DNA of 64,000 nucleotides from Oscillibacter faecalis_A (GTDB lineage Bacteria; Bacillota; Clostridia; Oscillospirales; Oscillospiraceae): positions 1 to 64,000 of the forward strand of contig NZ_JARFXX010000010.1 in the NCBI RefSeq assembly GCF_029218125.1, in the 5' to 3' direction. A program made the position numbers and the translations under genes. How positions within the stretch are numbered: the stretch's first letter is position 1; each line of letters starts with the position of its first letter. The notes beneath the pieces are model-generated. The model did no database searches. It saw nothing but the letters and a program-made list of their open reading frames with translations, and had not been told where the DNA came from. Positions 17,712-26,612 of this stretch are shown piece after piece.

Positions 17712-18209
17712 TCAAATCAACAAAATCACGAGCAGTGCGCTGGTGGAAAAGCAAAGTGCGGTCATGAGCTTTTCCTCTGCCGCGCTTTCCTTTTCAAATT
17801 TTTTCAGGCTGGATTGCAGTTTTTCACAAGCAAGTGTAATTGCTTTACAAATGCCGATTTCATCGCCTGTCCACGCCTCTGCCAGATGGAAAAGCGCTTG
17901 CTTGTCCCCCTCCGGCAGCGGCAGGTCCTCCGCCGCCTGTCTCCACGCTGTCAGGCAGGGCGTTCCCGCCCGGAGCGACCTTGCCGCCGCTAAAAACAAC
18001 GCGGCGTTTTTGGGCTCTCTGCCTTCCGCAAGGCGCGTCAGCAGCATCGGCAGCGGCGTCCGCTCCAGTCTGATGGCCGTTTCCATTTCCGCAAGGGCCG
18101 CTGTCAGGTCCGATAAAATTCGTCCGCGCTCCTGCCGCTCCCGGCGCCGCAGATACCAGACACAGCCCCCCGCCGCAAAAACAAAGATGCTCCCCACAAG
18201 CCTTATCAT
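17712..18209 (-). CDS. spoIIIAB: Stage III sporulation protein AB
   Basis: The 165-residue protein has membrane segments at both ends (GSIFVFAAGGCVWYL and LCFSTSALLVILLI) around a helical cytoplasmic region (LTAALAEMETAIRLERTPLP), resembling type II secretion GspF-like factors. It overlaps the spoIIIAA stop by four bases. Confidence 0.91.
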   Translation of the reverse strand: MIRLVGSIFVFAAGGCVWYLRRRERQERGRILSDLTAALAEMETAIRLERTPLPMLLTRLAEGREPKNAALFLAAARSLRAGTPCLTAWRQAAEDLPLPEGDKQALFHLAEAWTGDEIGICKAITLACEKLQSSLKKFEKESAAEEKLMTALCFSTSALLVILLI

Positions 18210-19114
18210 GGCAGATTCTCCACTGCATAGGCCCAGCCGGCGCTTCCCCGCCGAATCAAAACGGCTTGACGGAACACCCGTCCCTCAAGCAGTGCGCGGT
18301 ACAGCGGCTTTGCCTGCAATTCCTCCACGCTGCCCGCATGGATGGTGGCCAGCAGCCCAACGCCGCAGCCCGCTGCCTGCGCAATAGCCTGAATATCCTC
18401 TTGAACCGTGATCTCATCCAGCGCGATGATCTGCGGGTTCATAGCGCGGAGCACCATGGGAATTGCGGCCGCCTTCGGACAGCCGTTCAGGATGTCGGTT
18501 CTTGGCCCAACATCCATCTGAGGCTGACCGCGATACATCACCGCGATCTCGTCCCGTTCATCGATCAGCGCGATTCGCTGCGGCGGGACCTGTTCGCCCC
18601 GGGACATCAGCCGCACCAAATCCCGCAGCAGCGTGGTCTTTCCGCCGCCGGGGGGCGAGAGCAGCAGCGTGCTTGCAAAATGCTCTCCCCGGAAAAGCCG
18701 GGGCACCACCGCCGCGCCGATGCCCTTTAGCTCCCGGGAAATGCGAATCACCGCAGAGGATATCTGCTTGAGATTTGTGACCTGTCCGTCCTTCATGACC
18801 GCCGCGCCGCACAGCCCCACCCGGAAGCCGCCGCGTACCGGCAAAAAGCCCTGCCGCAGCGTTTCGATTGAGGCGTAACGCGAAAACTCCGCCGCGATGT
18901 CACAAAGCGTTTCCAACTCCTCCACCGTCACGATGATCTCCAAGGATTGCTCACCGGCGGGCAGCAGCACCGACATACAGCGCCCTGCCCGTAGGCGGAA
19001 CTCCTCCGCGTGCTCCTTGACCTCCTCCGGTTGCTCCATTGCGATTCGCCGCAGGCGGCTGGGCAAAATGGCCGCCGCCAATTCGTAGCGCAGCGCATTT
19101 CCATGTTTCTCCAC
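18206..19114 (-). CDS. spoIIIAA: Stage III sporulation ATPase AA
   Basis: The cytoplasmic ATPase of the SpoIIIA channel, related to secretion ATPases. The 302-residue product has Walker A SPPGGGKTT at about 153-161, Walker B RIALIDERDE near 181-190 and IIALDEI downstream. The start is GTG at 19114 with AAAGGAGG upstream. It heads the compact eight-gene operon AA to AH, behind a match to a sigma-E promoter. Confidence 0.94.
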   Translation of the reverse strand: MEKHGNALRYELAAAILPSRLRRIAMEQPEEVKEHAEEFRLRAGRCMSVLLPAGEQSLEIIVTVEELETLCDIAAEFSRYASIETLRQGFLPVRGGFRVGLCGAAVMKDGQVTNLKQISSAVIRISRELKGIGAAVVPRLFRGEHFASTLLLSPPGGGKTTLLRDLVRLMSRGEQVPPQRIALIDERDEIAVMYRGQPQMDVGPRTDILNGCPKAAAIPMVLRAMNPQIIALDEITVQEDIQAIAQAAGCGVGLLATIHAGSVEELQAKPLYRALLEGRVFRQAVLIRRGSAGWAYAVENLP

Positions 19115-19142
19115 GGGACTTCCCTCCTTTTGTTGTTAGTCC

Positions 19143-19171
19143 ACTGTATGACGGCTCGTCCGCAGATATGC
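19143..19171 (-). promoter_or_regulatory. Sigma-E promoter of the spoIIIA operon
   Basis: Minus-strand GCATATC (19165-19171), 14 bases and CATACAGT (19143-19150) agree closely with the sigma-E pattern (-35 about KMATATT, 14-15 bases, -10 CATACAnT). spoIIIA is a sigma-E operon in other spore formers. Confidence 0.75.
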
Positions 19172-19174
19172 AGT

Positions 19175-19204
19175 AAAAAGGGAGACTTGCTGCAAGTCTC
19201 CCTC
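19175..19204 (-). terminator. Terminator after the Cys-rich 280-residue gene
   Basis: GGGAGACTTGC and AAGTCTCCC enclose a short loop, followed on the minus strand by TTTTT. It lies immediately upstream of the sigma-E promoter and insulates it. Confidence 0.85.
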
Positions 19205-19209
19205 TTTGC

Positions 19210-20052
19210 CTATTTATGACAGCAGGCGCAGAAATTCTTTGCCTCCTCGTAATTCTCCGGCAAGGACACAGTATTGGGCGGGAAAAATTCGCCCACAGGG
19301 AACGAGATGTTGCGGAACAGGCTGCACGGATCATCCGTATTCCCGCAGGAGCACTCCTTCTCCGGCATACAATAATCATACACCGGCACAAGAAGCTGAG
19401 AATCCCGTTCCAGCCGCACAATGGAGAACTGCCCCAGTGTGATATAGATGCGGCGCCCGTCATCGCCGCCGCAAAGCTCACCGCCAAAGCACTGGCTGAT
19501 GGCCGGCGGCACCTCACAAAGATCACAGTCGCACTCTCTGCGGCAGCAGCCGCTCTCCACGATTCTGGCGTCCAGAACGATCGGGTCGACAGCCTCCACA
19601 ACGGCCTCGGGAAGATTCGAGCGGCGCAGCAGCGGAATATCCGGTTCGCCGGAACGGAATTTGGAGGAGAAAATTTTCGCGCTGCCCTCGCTGCCAAACA
19701 GGATGGCGCGCTTATCAAAGACGCACAGGCCCTCCACCGTCACCGGAGCTGGACAACTGGTATACGCCTGCAGCGTCACGGCATAGAAGAACCGCATATC
19801 CACAGTGTAAAAGCCCCGGTTGAAATTGACCGGCTCCACATCCACATAGACGTACAGCAGATCAGCGGAGCCGCCCTTAACGGAGAGCGCCCGGTTGATA
19901 ACGTCTACGTATTGGAGCTTGGGATAAAAGCGCAGGTCCTCAATGCAGTCCTTATCCCGGCAGGAATCGTAGATCTTGCGTGTATGGATGCAAACCGCTT
20001 CCCGAATGCTGCCAGTCCCCTCCACAGGGCCGGGCATAACTTTCTCAGGCAT
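19210..20052 (-). CDS. Conserved cysteine-rich protein of unknown function
   Basis: A 280-residue soluble-looking protein without signal peptide or membrane segment. It contains many Cys, including CRRECDCDLC in the middle, CMPEKECSCGNTDDPC later and CACCHK at the C-terminus, plus AVCIHTRKIYDSCRDKDCIEDLR near the N-terminus. From memory, proteins with the latter motif occur across clostridia and are uncharacterised. The cysteines suggest metal binding or cross-linking. The neighbour is the spoIIIA operon, so a spore-layer role is conceivable but not shown; no sporulation promoter was recognised. It has a strong AGGAGG site and its own terminator. Confidence 0.75.
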   Translation of the reverse strand: MPEKVMPGPVEGTGSIREAVCIHTRKIYDSCRDKDCIEDLRFYPKLQYVDVINRALSVKGGSADLLYVYVDVEPVNFNRGFYTVDMRFFYAVTLQAYTSCPAPVTVEGLCVFDKRAILFGSEGSAKIFSSKFRSGEPDIPLLRRSNLPEAVVEAVDPIVLDARIVESGCCRRECDCDLCEVPPAISQCFGGELCGGDDGRRIYITLGQFSIVRLERDSQLLVPVYDYCMPEKECSCGNTDDPCSLFRNISFPVGEFFPPNTVSLPENYEEAKNFCACCHK

Positions 20053-20133
20053 TGTGATACCTCCTAAACGATGTAGCTGAAAGAATCGCTTCCCTCAGTC
20101 CAATCTATGCACCCGGTAGCCGAAGGTGAAAAT

Positions 20134-20169
20134 AAAGGCAGCCGGAGGAAAAACTCTCTGGCCGCCTTT
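20134..20169 (-). terminator. Terminator after the DUF3048 gene
   Basis: AAAGGCGGCC and GGCTGCCTTT (one G-U pair) enclose a loop of about 16 bases and are followed by ATTTTC on the minus strand. Confidence 0.65.
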
Positions 20170-20180
20170 TCTATTCTTTT

Positions 20181-21281
20181 TCAGAAAAGCTCTACGCTGC
20201 TGCTGTGCGGATTGATGAGGCATACATAGCTGCGGCCGCGCCCCAAGGCCAGCGGCGAACCGTCCGGCAGGCTGTAAACGAACGGACTGTTCCGATCCTT
20301 TCGGCTCCAATGGATTTCCTCGCTCTGCCCGCCGCGGTACAGCGTTCCGCTACCCTCGCCGGTGGTGCGGACCTTTTGACGTCCCTCCTTATCTCCCGAA
20401 ATCGTGGAAATATCGGTCTCTAAAAACAGTACATTCACGGCGACTACCTGCTCGCCTGTATTGCCATCGATATACGGTGCCTGATACTGGCTCACCAGAT
20501 ATTCTCCTCTGTCCGCGTCATAGTCAAACAGACCCGTTTTATAGCCGGTGTAATTCAGCTTGATGTGTTCCGCCGCCGTGCCGCCGGTCAACGGCTCATC
20601 GGTAAACGCCTGTGTATACGAATAGCCCTCTCTATGGGTCTGCGAATATTTACTATCATCCCAAAAGCTCTGAATCCGTTCCCCGGAGGTCAAAAGACTG
20701 TGTTCATAGCCCTTCGTTTTGCGGCGCTCGACGTCCCGCCAGAACACGGCGTCATGACTGGCCCCACCATTGACCCCGTCAATATGCTCCACCTTCCACG
20801 ATTTCAAATCCGCATACGCCTCCGGGCTGCCGCCGGCGTGAACGTAGAGCGCATCATGACCCAGTGCCAACTCGATATAATAGGGACGGGCAGAACGGAT
20901 GCTGCCGATGCTGCCGACATCTTCCAAGGACTGATAAACCGCCAGCATTCTGGTAATGCCGCCCTCGGCGGGCACCTCATAGATGATGTCCGCCTGTGAA
21001 TTTCCAAGCTGCGGCTGCGCCTTTTTCAAATTATTCAGCATCACCGCCACAGGGCGTCTCTGCTCATATTCCGGCTCGATGGGCAGACCGGTCAGTGGAT
21101 TGGTTCCCGTGGGAACATCGGGAAGCGGCTCCACCTCCGGCTCTGCCGCAGGCTCCTCTATCACCGGCGGGGTCTCCGGTTCCTCCGCAGGCGTCGGAGC
21201 GGATTTTTTTCCGCATCCGGTTGTCAAAAGCAGCAAAAGTGCCAGCAGGAATGCCGATTTTCTTTTTCTCAATTCCTTCAC
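20181..21281 (-). CDS. DUF3048 (YerB-like) lipoprotein
   Basis: A 366-residue exported lipoprotein: positively charged start, hydrophobic segment and lipobox LTTGC, then a Pro/Glu-rich spacer of about 40 residues. The DUF3048 domain follows, with TGLPIEPEYEQRRPVAVMLNN, IYEVPAEGGITRMLAVYQ and SIRSARPYYIELA, and a C-terminal subdomain. The biochemical function is unknown. The start is probably the GTG at 21281, although its ribosome site is poor. It is monocistronic between two minus-strand terminators and the divergent DUF4364 gene. Confidence 0.88.
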   Translation of the reverse strand: MKELRKRKSAFLLALLLLLTTGCGKKSAPTPAEEPETPPVIEEPAAEPEVEPLPDVPTGTNPLTGLPIEPEYEQRRPVAVMLNNLKKAQPQLGNSQADIIYEVPAEGGITRMLAVYQSLEDVGSIGSIRSARPYYIELALGHDALYVHAGGSPEAYADLKSWKVEHIDGVNGGASHDAVFWRDVERRKTKGYEHSLLTSGERIQSFWDDSKYSQTHREGYSYTQAFTDEPLTGGTAAEHIKLNYTGYKTGLFDYDADRGEYLVSQYQAPYIDGNTGEQVVAVNVLFLETDISTISGDKEGRQKVRTTGEGSGTLYRGGQSEEIHWSRKDRNSPFVYSLPDGSPLALGRGRSYVCLINPHSSSVELF

Positions 21282-21446
21282 CCACCCAATAATGTCTTGA
21301 TAAAAATTATACTATCAATCCATGCCTGCCTCCGTCAAGAGAAATTTAGACAAACGGCGATGCAAAGCGTCAATTTTCATCTGTACTTTCCACGCAGACT
21401 GCGGTATACTAAATAATAATGTATCAACAACAAAAGGAGATTTACT

Positions 21447-22004
21447 ATGGCCCCAAAGGGATTCATTCAAGATAAGCTGGAAATCAAGTTTCTGATTTTG
21501 TACCTTGCGGCCAGAGTCATCGAACCGGTCCCCTTTGACACCATGCTGGACCTGACGCTCTGTGATGACGCCATTGATTATTTCGATTTTTCTGACTGCC
21601 TCGCCGATCTGGTACGAACGGAAAATTTGACCGTTGATGAAAAAAGCGGCTTCTATTCCATCACGGAAAAGGGCCGCCGCAACAGCGAGATCTGCGAGAC
21701 CAGCCTCCCCTACTCCATCCGGCTTCGGTGTGATAAAAACCTGACCCGGTGCAACCGTGCCCTGCGGCGGAAAAATCAAGTAAAAAGCGCCACGGAGCTG
21801 CGCCCCAACGGGACCTATACCGTTTCCCTCTCTCTTGATGACGATATGGGAAACATCATGGACCTGAAGCTCATGGTCCCCAGAGAGGACATGGGAAAGC
21901 TGCTGGCCGCGCGCTTTCGGAGGGCACCGGAAAAGCTGTACAGCCAGATCATTGACCTTTTACTGAACGCGCCGGACTCCGACAACGAGGAACAATCAAA
22001 CTGA
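21447..22004 (+). CDS. DUF4364 family protein
   Basis: A 185-residue protein opening KGFIQDKLEIKFLILYLAARV, the pattern of DUF4364, a clostridial family with a predicted N-terminal winged-helix-like domain (to about residue 75, ending SGFYSITEKGRRN) and a C-terminal domain of unknown role. A regulatory function is a guess from the fold prediction. AAAGGAG precedes the ATG. Downstream lie the paired hairpins of the repeat element. Confidence 0.85.
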   Translation: MAPKGFIQDKLEIKFLILYLAARVIEPVPFDTMLDLTLCDDAIDYFDFSDCLADLVRTENLTVDEKSGFYSITEKGRRNSEICETSLPYSIRLRCDKNLTRCNRALRRKNQVKSATELRPNGTYTVSLSLDDDMGNIMDLKLMVPREDMGKLLAARFRRAPEKLYSQIIDLLLNAPDSDNEEQSN

Positions 22005-22020
22005 AAAACAAGTATAAAAG

Positions 22021-22226
22021 AGACCGCCTGAACAGGTGGTCCGAGACTGTCGATAAAGTGGTAAATCCTCCGCAACGGTAAGGAAGGGTGTGCGCGGGAA
22101 ACCCAAGAAGGGTGTCCTGCGCCATTGAAATCCTTAGTTTTCAGAACTTTTATGAAGTTCTGAAAACTTGTTCAGCGGGGAGAAAAGACTTTTTCGACAC
22201 GCTGAGACCGCCTGAACAGGCGGTCC
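22021..22226 (+). repeat. 152-bp element with terminal inverted repeats, flanked by two copies of a hairpin
   Basis: The core runs from TGTCGATAAAGT (22048-22059) to its imperfect inverse ACTTTTTCGACA (22188-22199). Inside is a perfect 14-bp stem, AGTTTTCAGAACTT (22136-22149) with its complement at 22155-22168 and a five-base loop. On each side lies nearly the same hairpin, GACCGCCTGAACAGGYGGTC, at 22022-22041 and 22206-22225. It could be a small non-autonomous element that split or duplicated a terminator, or an intergenic repeat of this lineage. No coding capacity is seen. Confidence 0.6.
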
Positions 22227-22484
22227 CTTCTATATTCGGTATCTCTATCTATCGCGGCCCATCATGCAGTCCGTTCAAATTGGAAGCATCTATTTCCCCT
22301 TTCTTATTTCGCTGTATCCATCAAGGAAAATTCATAGAAAATTGCAAAAAGTAAACATTTCCCACAATTTTTGCGTTTAAAAAACATTTTTTGAGCTTTT
22401 ATCTGTTATGTGTGCCACTTATATCATCTGCTCTTTTCACAAAAAGGTATTACTTTTTTCTGTGAATTTGATAGAAAATTTGTG
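22227..22484 (+). other. AT-rich spacer upstream of the nucleoside-transport operon
   Basis: About 260 bases, much richer in A and T than the surroundings, with no open frame I trust. I looked for a purine riboswitch, since a purine-type transporter follows, and found no recognisable core. Runs such as TTTAAAAAACATTTTTTG may bend or bind regulators. Confidence 0.4.
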
Positions 22485-22513
22485 TTGCGCTGTGTCGGCT
22501 TTTTCGTTATGAT
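22485..22513 (+). promoter_or_regulatory. Promoter of the BMP lipoprotein gene
   Basis: TTGCGC (22485-22490), 17 bases and TATGAT (22508-22513), some 65 bases before the start codon. Confidence 0.6.
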
Positions 22514-22577
22514 AAAAGTAACGGCTGCACCGTATGCGGCCATGAGATACCGCAAAATAAATTAGGAGGATTATTGT

Positions 22578-23816
22578 ATGAAGAAGTTTCTTGCACTGCT
22601 CCTGAGTCTTTCCATGGTATTTGCCCTGTCCGCCTGCGGCGGCAAAAGCGATTCCGCACCCCCCGCAGACACCGACGCCGCCGAAACTGGCGACAGCACC
22701 CCCGCCTCCGATTTCAAGGTCGGCTTCATCTTCCTGCACGATGAAAACTCCACCTATGACCTGAACTTCATCAATGCCGCCGAGGCTGCCTGTGAAAAGC
22801 TGGGCGTTGAGTACACCAAGATCACCAACGTTCCCGAAACCGAGGAATGCTACAACAAGGCCGCTGAGCTGGCGGACGCCGGCTGCAACATCATCTTTGC
22901 CGACTCCTTCGGTCATGAGGATTACATCATTCAGGCCGCTAAGGAGTTCCCTCAGGTTCAGTTCTGCCACTCCACCGGCACCCGCGCCCACACCGAGGGC
23001 CTGAGCAATTACCACAATGCCTTCGCCTCCATTTATGAGGGCCGCTACCTGGCCGGTGTTGCCGCCGGTATGAAGCTCAACGAGATGATCGACAACGGTA
23101 AAATCACCGCCGATCAGGCCAAGATCGGTTACGTTGGTGCCTTTACCTACGCCGAGGTCATCTCCGGCTACACCTCCTTCTTCCTCGGTGCCCGCTCCGT
23201 CTGCCCCACCGCTACCATGGAAGTGACCTTCACCGGCTCCTGGTACGATGAGACCGCTGAAAAGGAGGGCGCACAGAAGCTCATCAACAACGGCTGCGTT
23301 CTTATCAGCCAGCACGCCGACTCCATGGGCGCTCCTACCGCCTGCGAGACTGCCGGGGTCCCCAATGTTTCCTACAACGGCTCTACGCAGTCCGCCTGCC
23401 CCAACACCTTCCTCGTTTCCTCCCGCATTGATTGGGAGCCTTACTTCGAGTACGCCATCACCGCCGCTATGAACGGCACCGCCATTGACGCCGACTGGAC
23501 CGGCACGCTGGCCACCGGCTCCGTTGTCCTGACCGACCTCAACACTGCCGTTGCCGCCGAGGGTACGCAGGACGCCATTGACGCTGTGAAGGCTGAGCTG
23601 GAAAACGGCACCCGTCAGGTGTTTGATGTGAACACCTTCACCGTGGATGGCAGCAAGCTGGATACCTATAAGGCCGATGTGGATACCGATGCCGACTACA
23701 CCCCGGATACCGAGGTCATCGTGGATGGCGCATTCCGGGAGTCCACGTTCCGCTCCGCCCCCTATTTCGACTTGCGTATCGATGGCATCACCCTGCTGGA
23801 TGAGGTCTACGGCTAA
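22578..23816 (+). CDS. BMP-family substrate-binding lipoprotein of a nucleoside ABC importer
   Basis: A 412-residue lipoprotein with a signal segment and lipobox LSAC (Cys about 20), an Asp/Ala/Ser-rich linker, then a BMP-type (PnrA-like) binding domain: KVGFIFLHDENSTYDL, AAELADAGCNIIFADSFGHE, NAFASIYEGRYLAGVAAGM, KIGYVGAFTYAEVISGYTSFFLGARSV. The family binds purine nucleosides or related ligands outside the membrane. A strong AGGAGG site and a downstream terminator suggest that it is made in excess over the ATPase and permeases, which have a separate promoter. Confidence 0.9.
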   Translation: MKKFLALLLSLSMVFALSACGGKSDSAPPADTDAAETGDSTPASDFKVGFIFLHDENSTYDLNFINAAEAACEKLGVEYTKITNVPETEECYNKAAELADAGCNIIFADSFGHEDYIIQAAKEFPQVQFCHSTGTRAHTEGLSNYHNAFASIYEGRYLAGVAAGMKLNEMIDNGKITADQAKIGYVGAFTYAEVISGYTSFFLGARSVCPTATMEVTFTGSWYDETAEKEGAQKLINNGCVLISQHADSMGAPTACETAGVPNVSYNGSTQSACPNTFLVSSRIDWEPYFEYAITAAMNGTAIDADWTGTLATGSVVLTDLNTAVAAEGTQDAIDAVKAELENGTRQVFDVNTFTVDGSKLDTYKADVDTDADYTPDTEVIVDGAFRESTFRSAPYFDLRIDGITLLDEVYG

Positions 23817-23828
23817 GTCCTGAACACA

Positions 23829-23863
23829 AAATTGGGCTGCCCTCCGGCAGCCCAATTTTTCTT
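23829..23863 (+). terminator. Terminator after the BMP lipoprotein gene
   Basis: AAATTGGGCTGC and GCAGCCCAATTT enclose CCTCCG and are followed by a T run. Readthrough could allow some cotranscription with the ATPase gene. Confidence 0.88.
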
Positions 23864-23891
23864 ATTTTGGAAAAAGTCGGCTTCCTTTTGA

Positions 23892-23920
23892 TTTACAAGG
23901 TGCCGTGACTATGGTAAAAT
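23892..23920 (+). promoter_or_regulatory. Promoter of the ATPase-permease genes
   Basis: TTTACA (23892-23897), 17 bases and TAAAAT (23915-23920), upstream of the ABC ATPase gene. Confidence 0.55.
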
Positions 23921-23983
23921 ACAGATGTACGTGATACGAACACGGGGGAAGGAACTCTTTTTGTCCCTTCCGAGAAAGAAAGG

Positions 23984-25525
23984 GTGACTGCCTTGTCAAC
24001 TGCGTGTGCGGTTAAGATGGAAAACGTGACCAAGCGCTTTGGAAAGGTTGTGGCAAACCGGGCCGTGAATCTGGAGCTGCACGAGGGCGAGATTCTCTCC
24101 CTCTTAGGCGAAAACGGCAGCGGAAAAACAACGCTGATGAATATGCTCTCCGGCATCTACTTCCCTGATGAGGGACAAATCTACATTCACGGAAAGCCGG
24201 TCTCCATCGCCTCTCCCAAGGATGCTTTCCGCTATGGCATCGGCATGATTCACCAGCACTTCAAGCTGGTAGATGTGTTCACCGCCGCGGAAAATATCAT
24301 TCTGGGTCTGGACGGAAGGCTGAATCTGTCGGAGGCCCGGAAAAAGGTAAAGGAGCTTTGCGAAAAATACGGCTTCGATATCGACCCCGACCAGAAGATA
24401 TACGATATGTCTGTTTCCCAGAAGCAGACCGTTGAAATTCTCAAGGTGCTTTATCGCGGCGCCGACATTCTGATTTTGGATGAACCCACCGCAGTCCTGA
24501 CACCGCAGGAAACGGATAAGCTGTTCCAGATCATGCGGAACATGAAGGCGGACGGAAAATCCCTCATCATCATCACCCACAAGCTCCACGAGGTACTGGA
24601 CGTATCCGACCGGGTGGCCGTACTCCGCAAGGGTGAATACATCGGCGATGTCGCCACAAAGGACGCCGACCAGCAATCCCTGACGGACATGATGGTCGGC
24701 CACAGCGTCAGCCTGAATATCGACCGGCCTGATCCTGTGAATGTGACCCCTCGATTGGTCATTGACAATCTGACGGTCTACGATGAGCTGGGTGTCAAGC
24801 GGCTTGATAATGTCAGCTTCACGGTCAACGCCGGTGAGGTTCTCGGTATTGCCGGTATCGCCGGCAGCGGCCAGCGGGAGCTTCTGGAGTCCATTGCCGG
24901 ACTTTACCCCATTGCCTCCGGCACCATTACATACTTTGACCCCAAGGACGGTAAAACCAAAAATCTGGTGGGAATGGACCCTATGGACATTCGGCAAAGC
25001 GGCGTGGCAATGTCCTTCGTCCCCGAGGACCGCTTGGGCATGGGCCTTGTTGGCTCTATGGGCATGACGGGAAACATGATGCTCCGCTCCTGGCGTAAGG
25101 GCCATGGCATTTTTCTGGACCGCAAGGACCCCGAACAGCTTGCCAACCGCATCTGGCAGGAGTTGGACGTTGTGACGCCCAACACTAACTTTCCTGTCCG
25201 GCGGATGTCCGGCGGCAACGTGCAGAAGGTGCTGGTGGGCCGCGAGATTGCGCAGGCCCCCTCCGTGCTGATGACCGCCTACGCGGTCCGCGGTCTGGAC
25301 ATCAATACGTCCTACACGATTTACAATCTGCTCACGGAGCAGAAAATGAAGGGCATCGCCGTTGTGTACGTCGGTGAGGATTTGGATGTGCTGCTGGAGC
25401 TCTGCGACCGAATCGTTGTGCTCTGCGGCGGTCAGGTCTCCGGCGTTGTGGACGCCCGGACTGCCGATAAGCGTCAGGTGGGCGCTTTAATGACCCGCGT
25501 GGAAGGAGGCCATGAGAATGCCTAA
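23984..25525 (+). CDS. Nucleoside-type ABC transporter ATPase (two fused ABC domains)
   Basis: A 513-residue protein with two ABC domains in tandem, as in the ATPases that pair with BMP lipoproteins. Domain 1 has Walker A GENGSGKTT, a degenerate signature SVSQKQ and Walker B ILILDEPTAVL. Domain 2 has a degenerate Walker A (GIAGSGQ), signature MSGGN and TAYAVRGLD in place of a normal Walker B. One site is therefore probably weak or inactive, as in relatives. The start may be GTG 23984 or, with better ribosome-site spacing, TTG 23993. Its 3' end overlaps the first permease. Confidence 0.9.
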   Translation: MTALSTACAVKMENVTKRFGKVVANRAVNLELHEGEILSLLGENGSGKTTLMNMLSGIYFPDEGQIYIHGKPVSIASPKDAFRYGIGMIHQHFKLVDVFTAAENIILGLDGRLNLSEARKKVKELCEKYGFDIDPDQKIYDMSVSQKQTVEILKVLYRGADILILDEPTAVLTPQETDKLFQIMRNMKADGKSLIIITHKLHEVLDVSDRVAVLRKGEYIGDVATKDADQQSLTDMMVGHSVSLNIDRPDPVNVTPRLVIDNLTVYDELGVKRLDNVSFTVNAGEVLGIAGIAGSGQRELLESIAGLYPIASGTITYFDPKDGKTKNLVGMDPMDIRQSGVAMSFVPEDRLGMGLVGSMGMTGNMMLRSWRKGHGIFLDRKDPEQLANRIWQELDVVTPNTNFPVRRMSGGNVQKVLVGREIAQAPSVLMTAYAVRGLDINTSYTIYNLLTEQKMKGIAVVYVGEDLDVLLELCDRIVVLCGGQVSGVVDARTADKRQVGALMTRVEGGHENA

Positions 25526-26609
25526 GACATCCCTGTTCCATATTGCCAAGCGGGACGCACTGCCTTGGTACCAGGCCACACTGATTCGCGGCTGCGCGAT
25601 TTTGCTGGCGCTGGTGGTCTGCGCGCTGGTCACGATGCTGATGACCGGTGAAAACCCCTTCAGCATTTACGCCACAATTTTCAAGGGTGCTTTCGGAACG
25701 GCCCGCAAAACATGGGTCACCTTCCAGAATTTGGCTGTTCTGCTGGGTATTTCCCTTGCGGTCACTCCGGCGTTCAAAATGCGGTTCTGGAATATCGGCG
25801 CCGAGGGGCAGGTCCTGATCGGCTGCCTTGCCACCGCCGCCTGCATGATCTGTCTCGGTGATAAAATCCCCAATGCGCTCCTGATTTTAATTTCCCTGCT
25901 GGCCGCGCTGGTCGCCGGCGGTATCTGGGGTCTTCTCCCTGCGTTCTTCAAGGCCAAGTGGAACACAAACGAAACACTGTTCACTCTGATGATGAACTAT
26001 ATCGCCACGCAGCTTTCCGCTTTCTTTATCATCGTGTGGGAGGTTCCGAAGGGCGCCGGAAAAATCGGCATCATCAATCAGAACTCCGAGGCCGGATGGC
26101 TGCCGGTCATCGGCGGGCAGAAATATCTGCTCATTATTCTCGTTGTTGCTATCCTGACTGTCCTGATGTACATTTATCTGAACTACAGCAAGCACGGCTA
26201 TGAGATTGCCGTTGTTGGCGAGAGCCAGCGGACTGCCAGCTATGCCGGCATCAAGGTAGAGCGGGTCATCATCCGCACCATGCTGCTCTCCGGCGCGGTC
26301 TGCGGCCTTATGGGCTTTCTCCTGACTGCCGGAACGGACCACACGCTGACAACTACCATTGTCGGCGGACGCGGCTTTACCGCCGTCATGGTATCGTGGA
26401 TGGCGAAATTTAATCCCATTGTCATGATATTTACCAGTCTGCTGCTGGTTGTTCTCGGGCGCGGTGCCAGTGAAATTTCCAGCACCTTCAGCCTGAACCA
26501 GTCTTTCTCGGATATTCTGACCGGCATCATCCTGTTCTTTATCATCGGAAGCGAGTTCTTCATCACCTATCAGGTCAGCCTGCGCAAAAACGGAAAGAAG
26601 GAGGCTTAA
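25518..26609 (+). CDS. Nucleoside ABC transporter permease (first)
   Basis: A 363-residue membrane protein of the branched-chain/sugar/nucleoside permease family with about ten segments. It contains AFKMRFWNIGAEGQVLIG, typical of the first permease of BMP-linked systems, and the EIAVVGESQRTASYAGIKVERV coupling segment. I prefer the ATG at 25518, eight bases after GGAGG, to 25512. It overlaps the ATPase stop. Confidence 0.9.
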   Translation: MPKTSLFHIAKRDALPWYQATLIRGCAILLALVVCALVTMLMTGENPFSIYATIFKGAFGTARKTWVTFQNLAVLLGISLAVTPAFKMRFWNIGAEGQVLIGCLATAACMICLGDKIPNALLILISLLAALVAGGIWGLLPAFFKAKWNTNETLFTLMMNYIATQLSAFFIIVWEVPKGAGKIGIINQNSEAGWLPVIGGQKYLLIILVVAILTVLMYIYLNYSKHGYEIAVVGESQRTASYAGIKVERVIIRTMLLSGAVCGLMGFLLTAGTDHTLTTTIVGGRGFTAVMVSWMAKFNPIVMIFTSLLLVVLGRGASEISSTFSLNQSFSDILTGIILFFIIGSEFFITYQVSLRKNGKKEA

Positions 26610-26612
26610 ATC

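Noticed and set aside
22227..22577. A purine riboswitch upstream of the nucleoside transporter
   Set aside because: No conserved purine aptamer core or terminator pair was found in the leader.
22437..23855. A 472-codon minus-strand frame opposite the BMP lipoprotein gene
   Set aside because: Gly/Val-rich repetitive translation typical of an antisense frame; the plus-strand product has a signal, lipobox and family motifs.
23984..25525. Degenerate Walker motifs in the second ABC domain as a broken gene
   Set aside because: Such degeneracy is usual in tandem ATPases of sugar and nucleoside importers, and the frame is intact.
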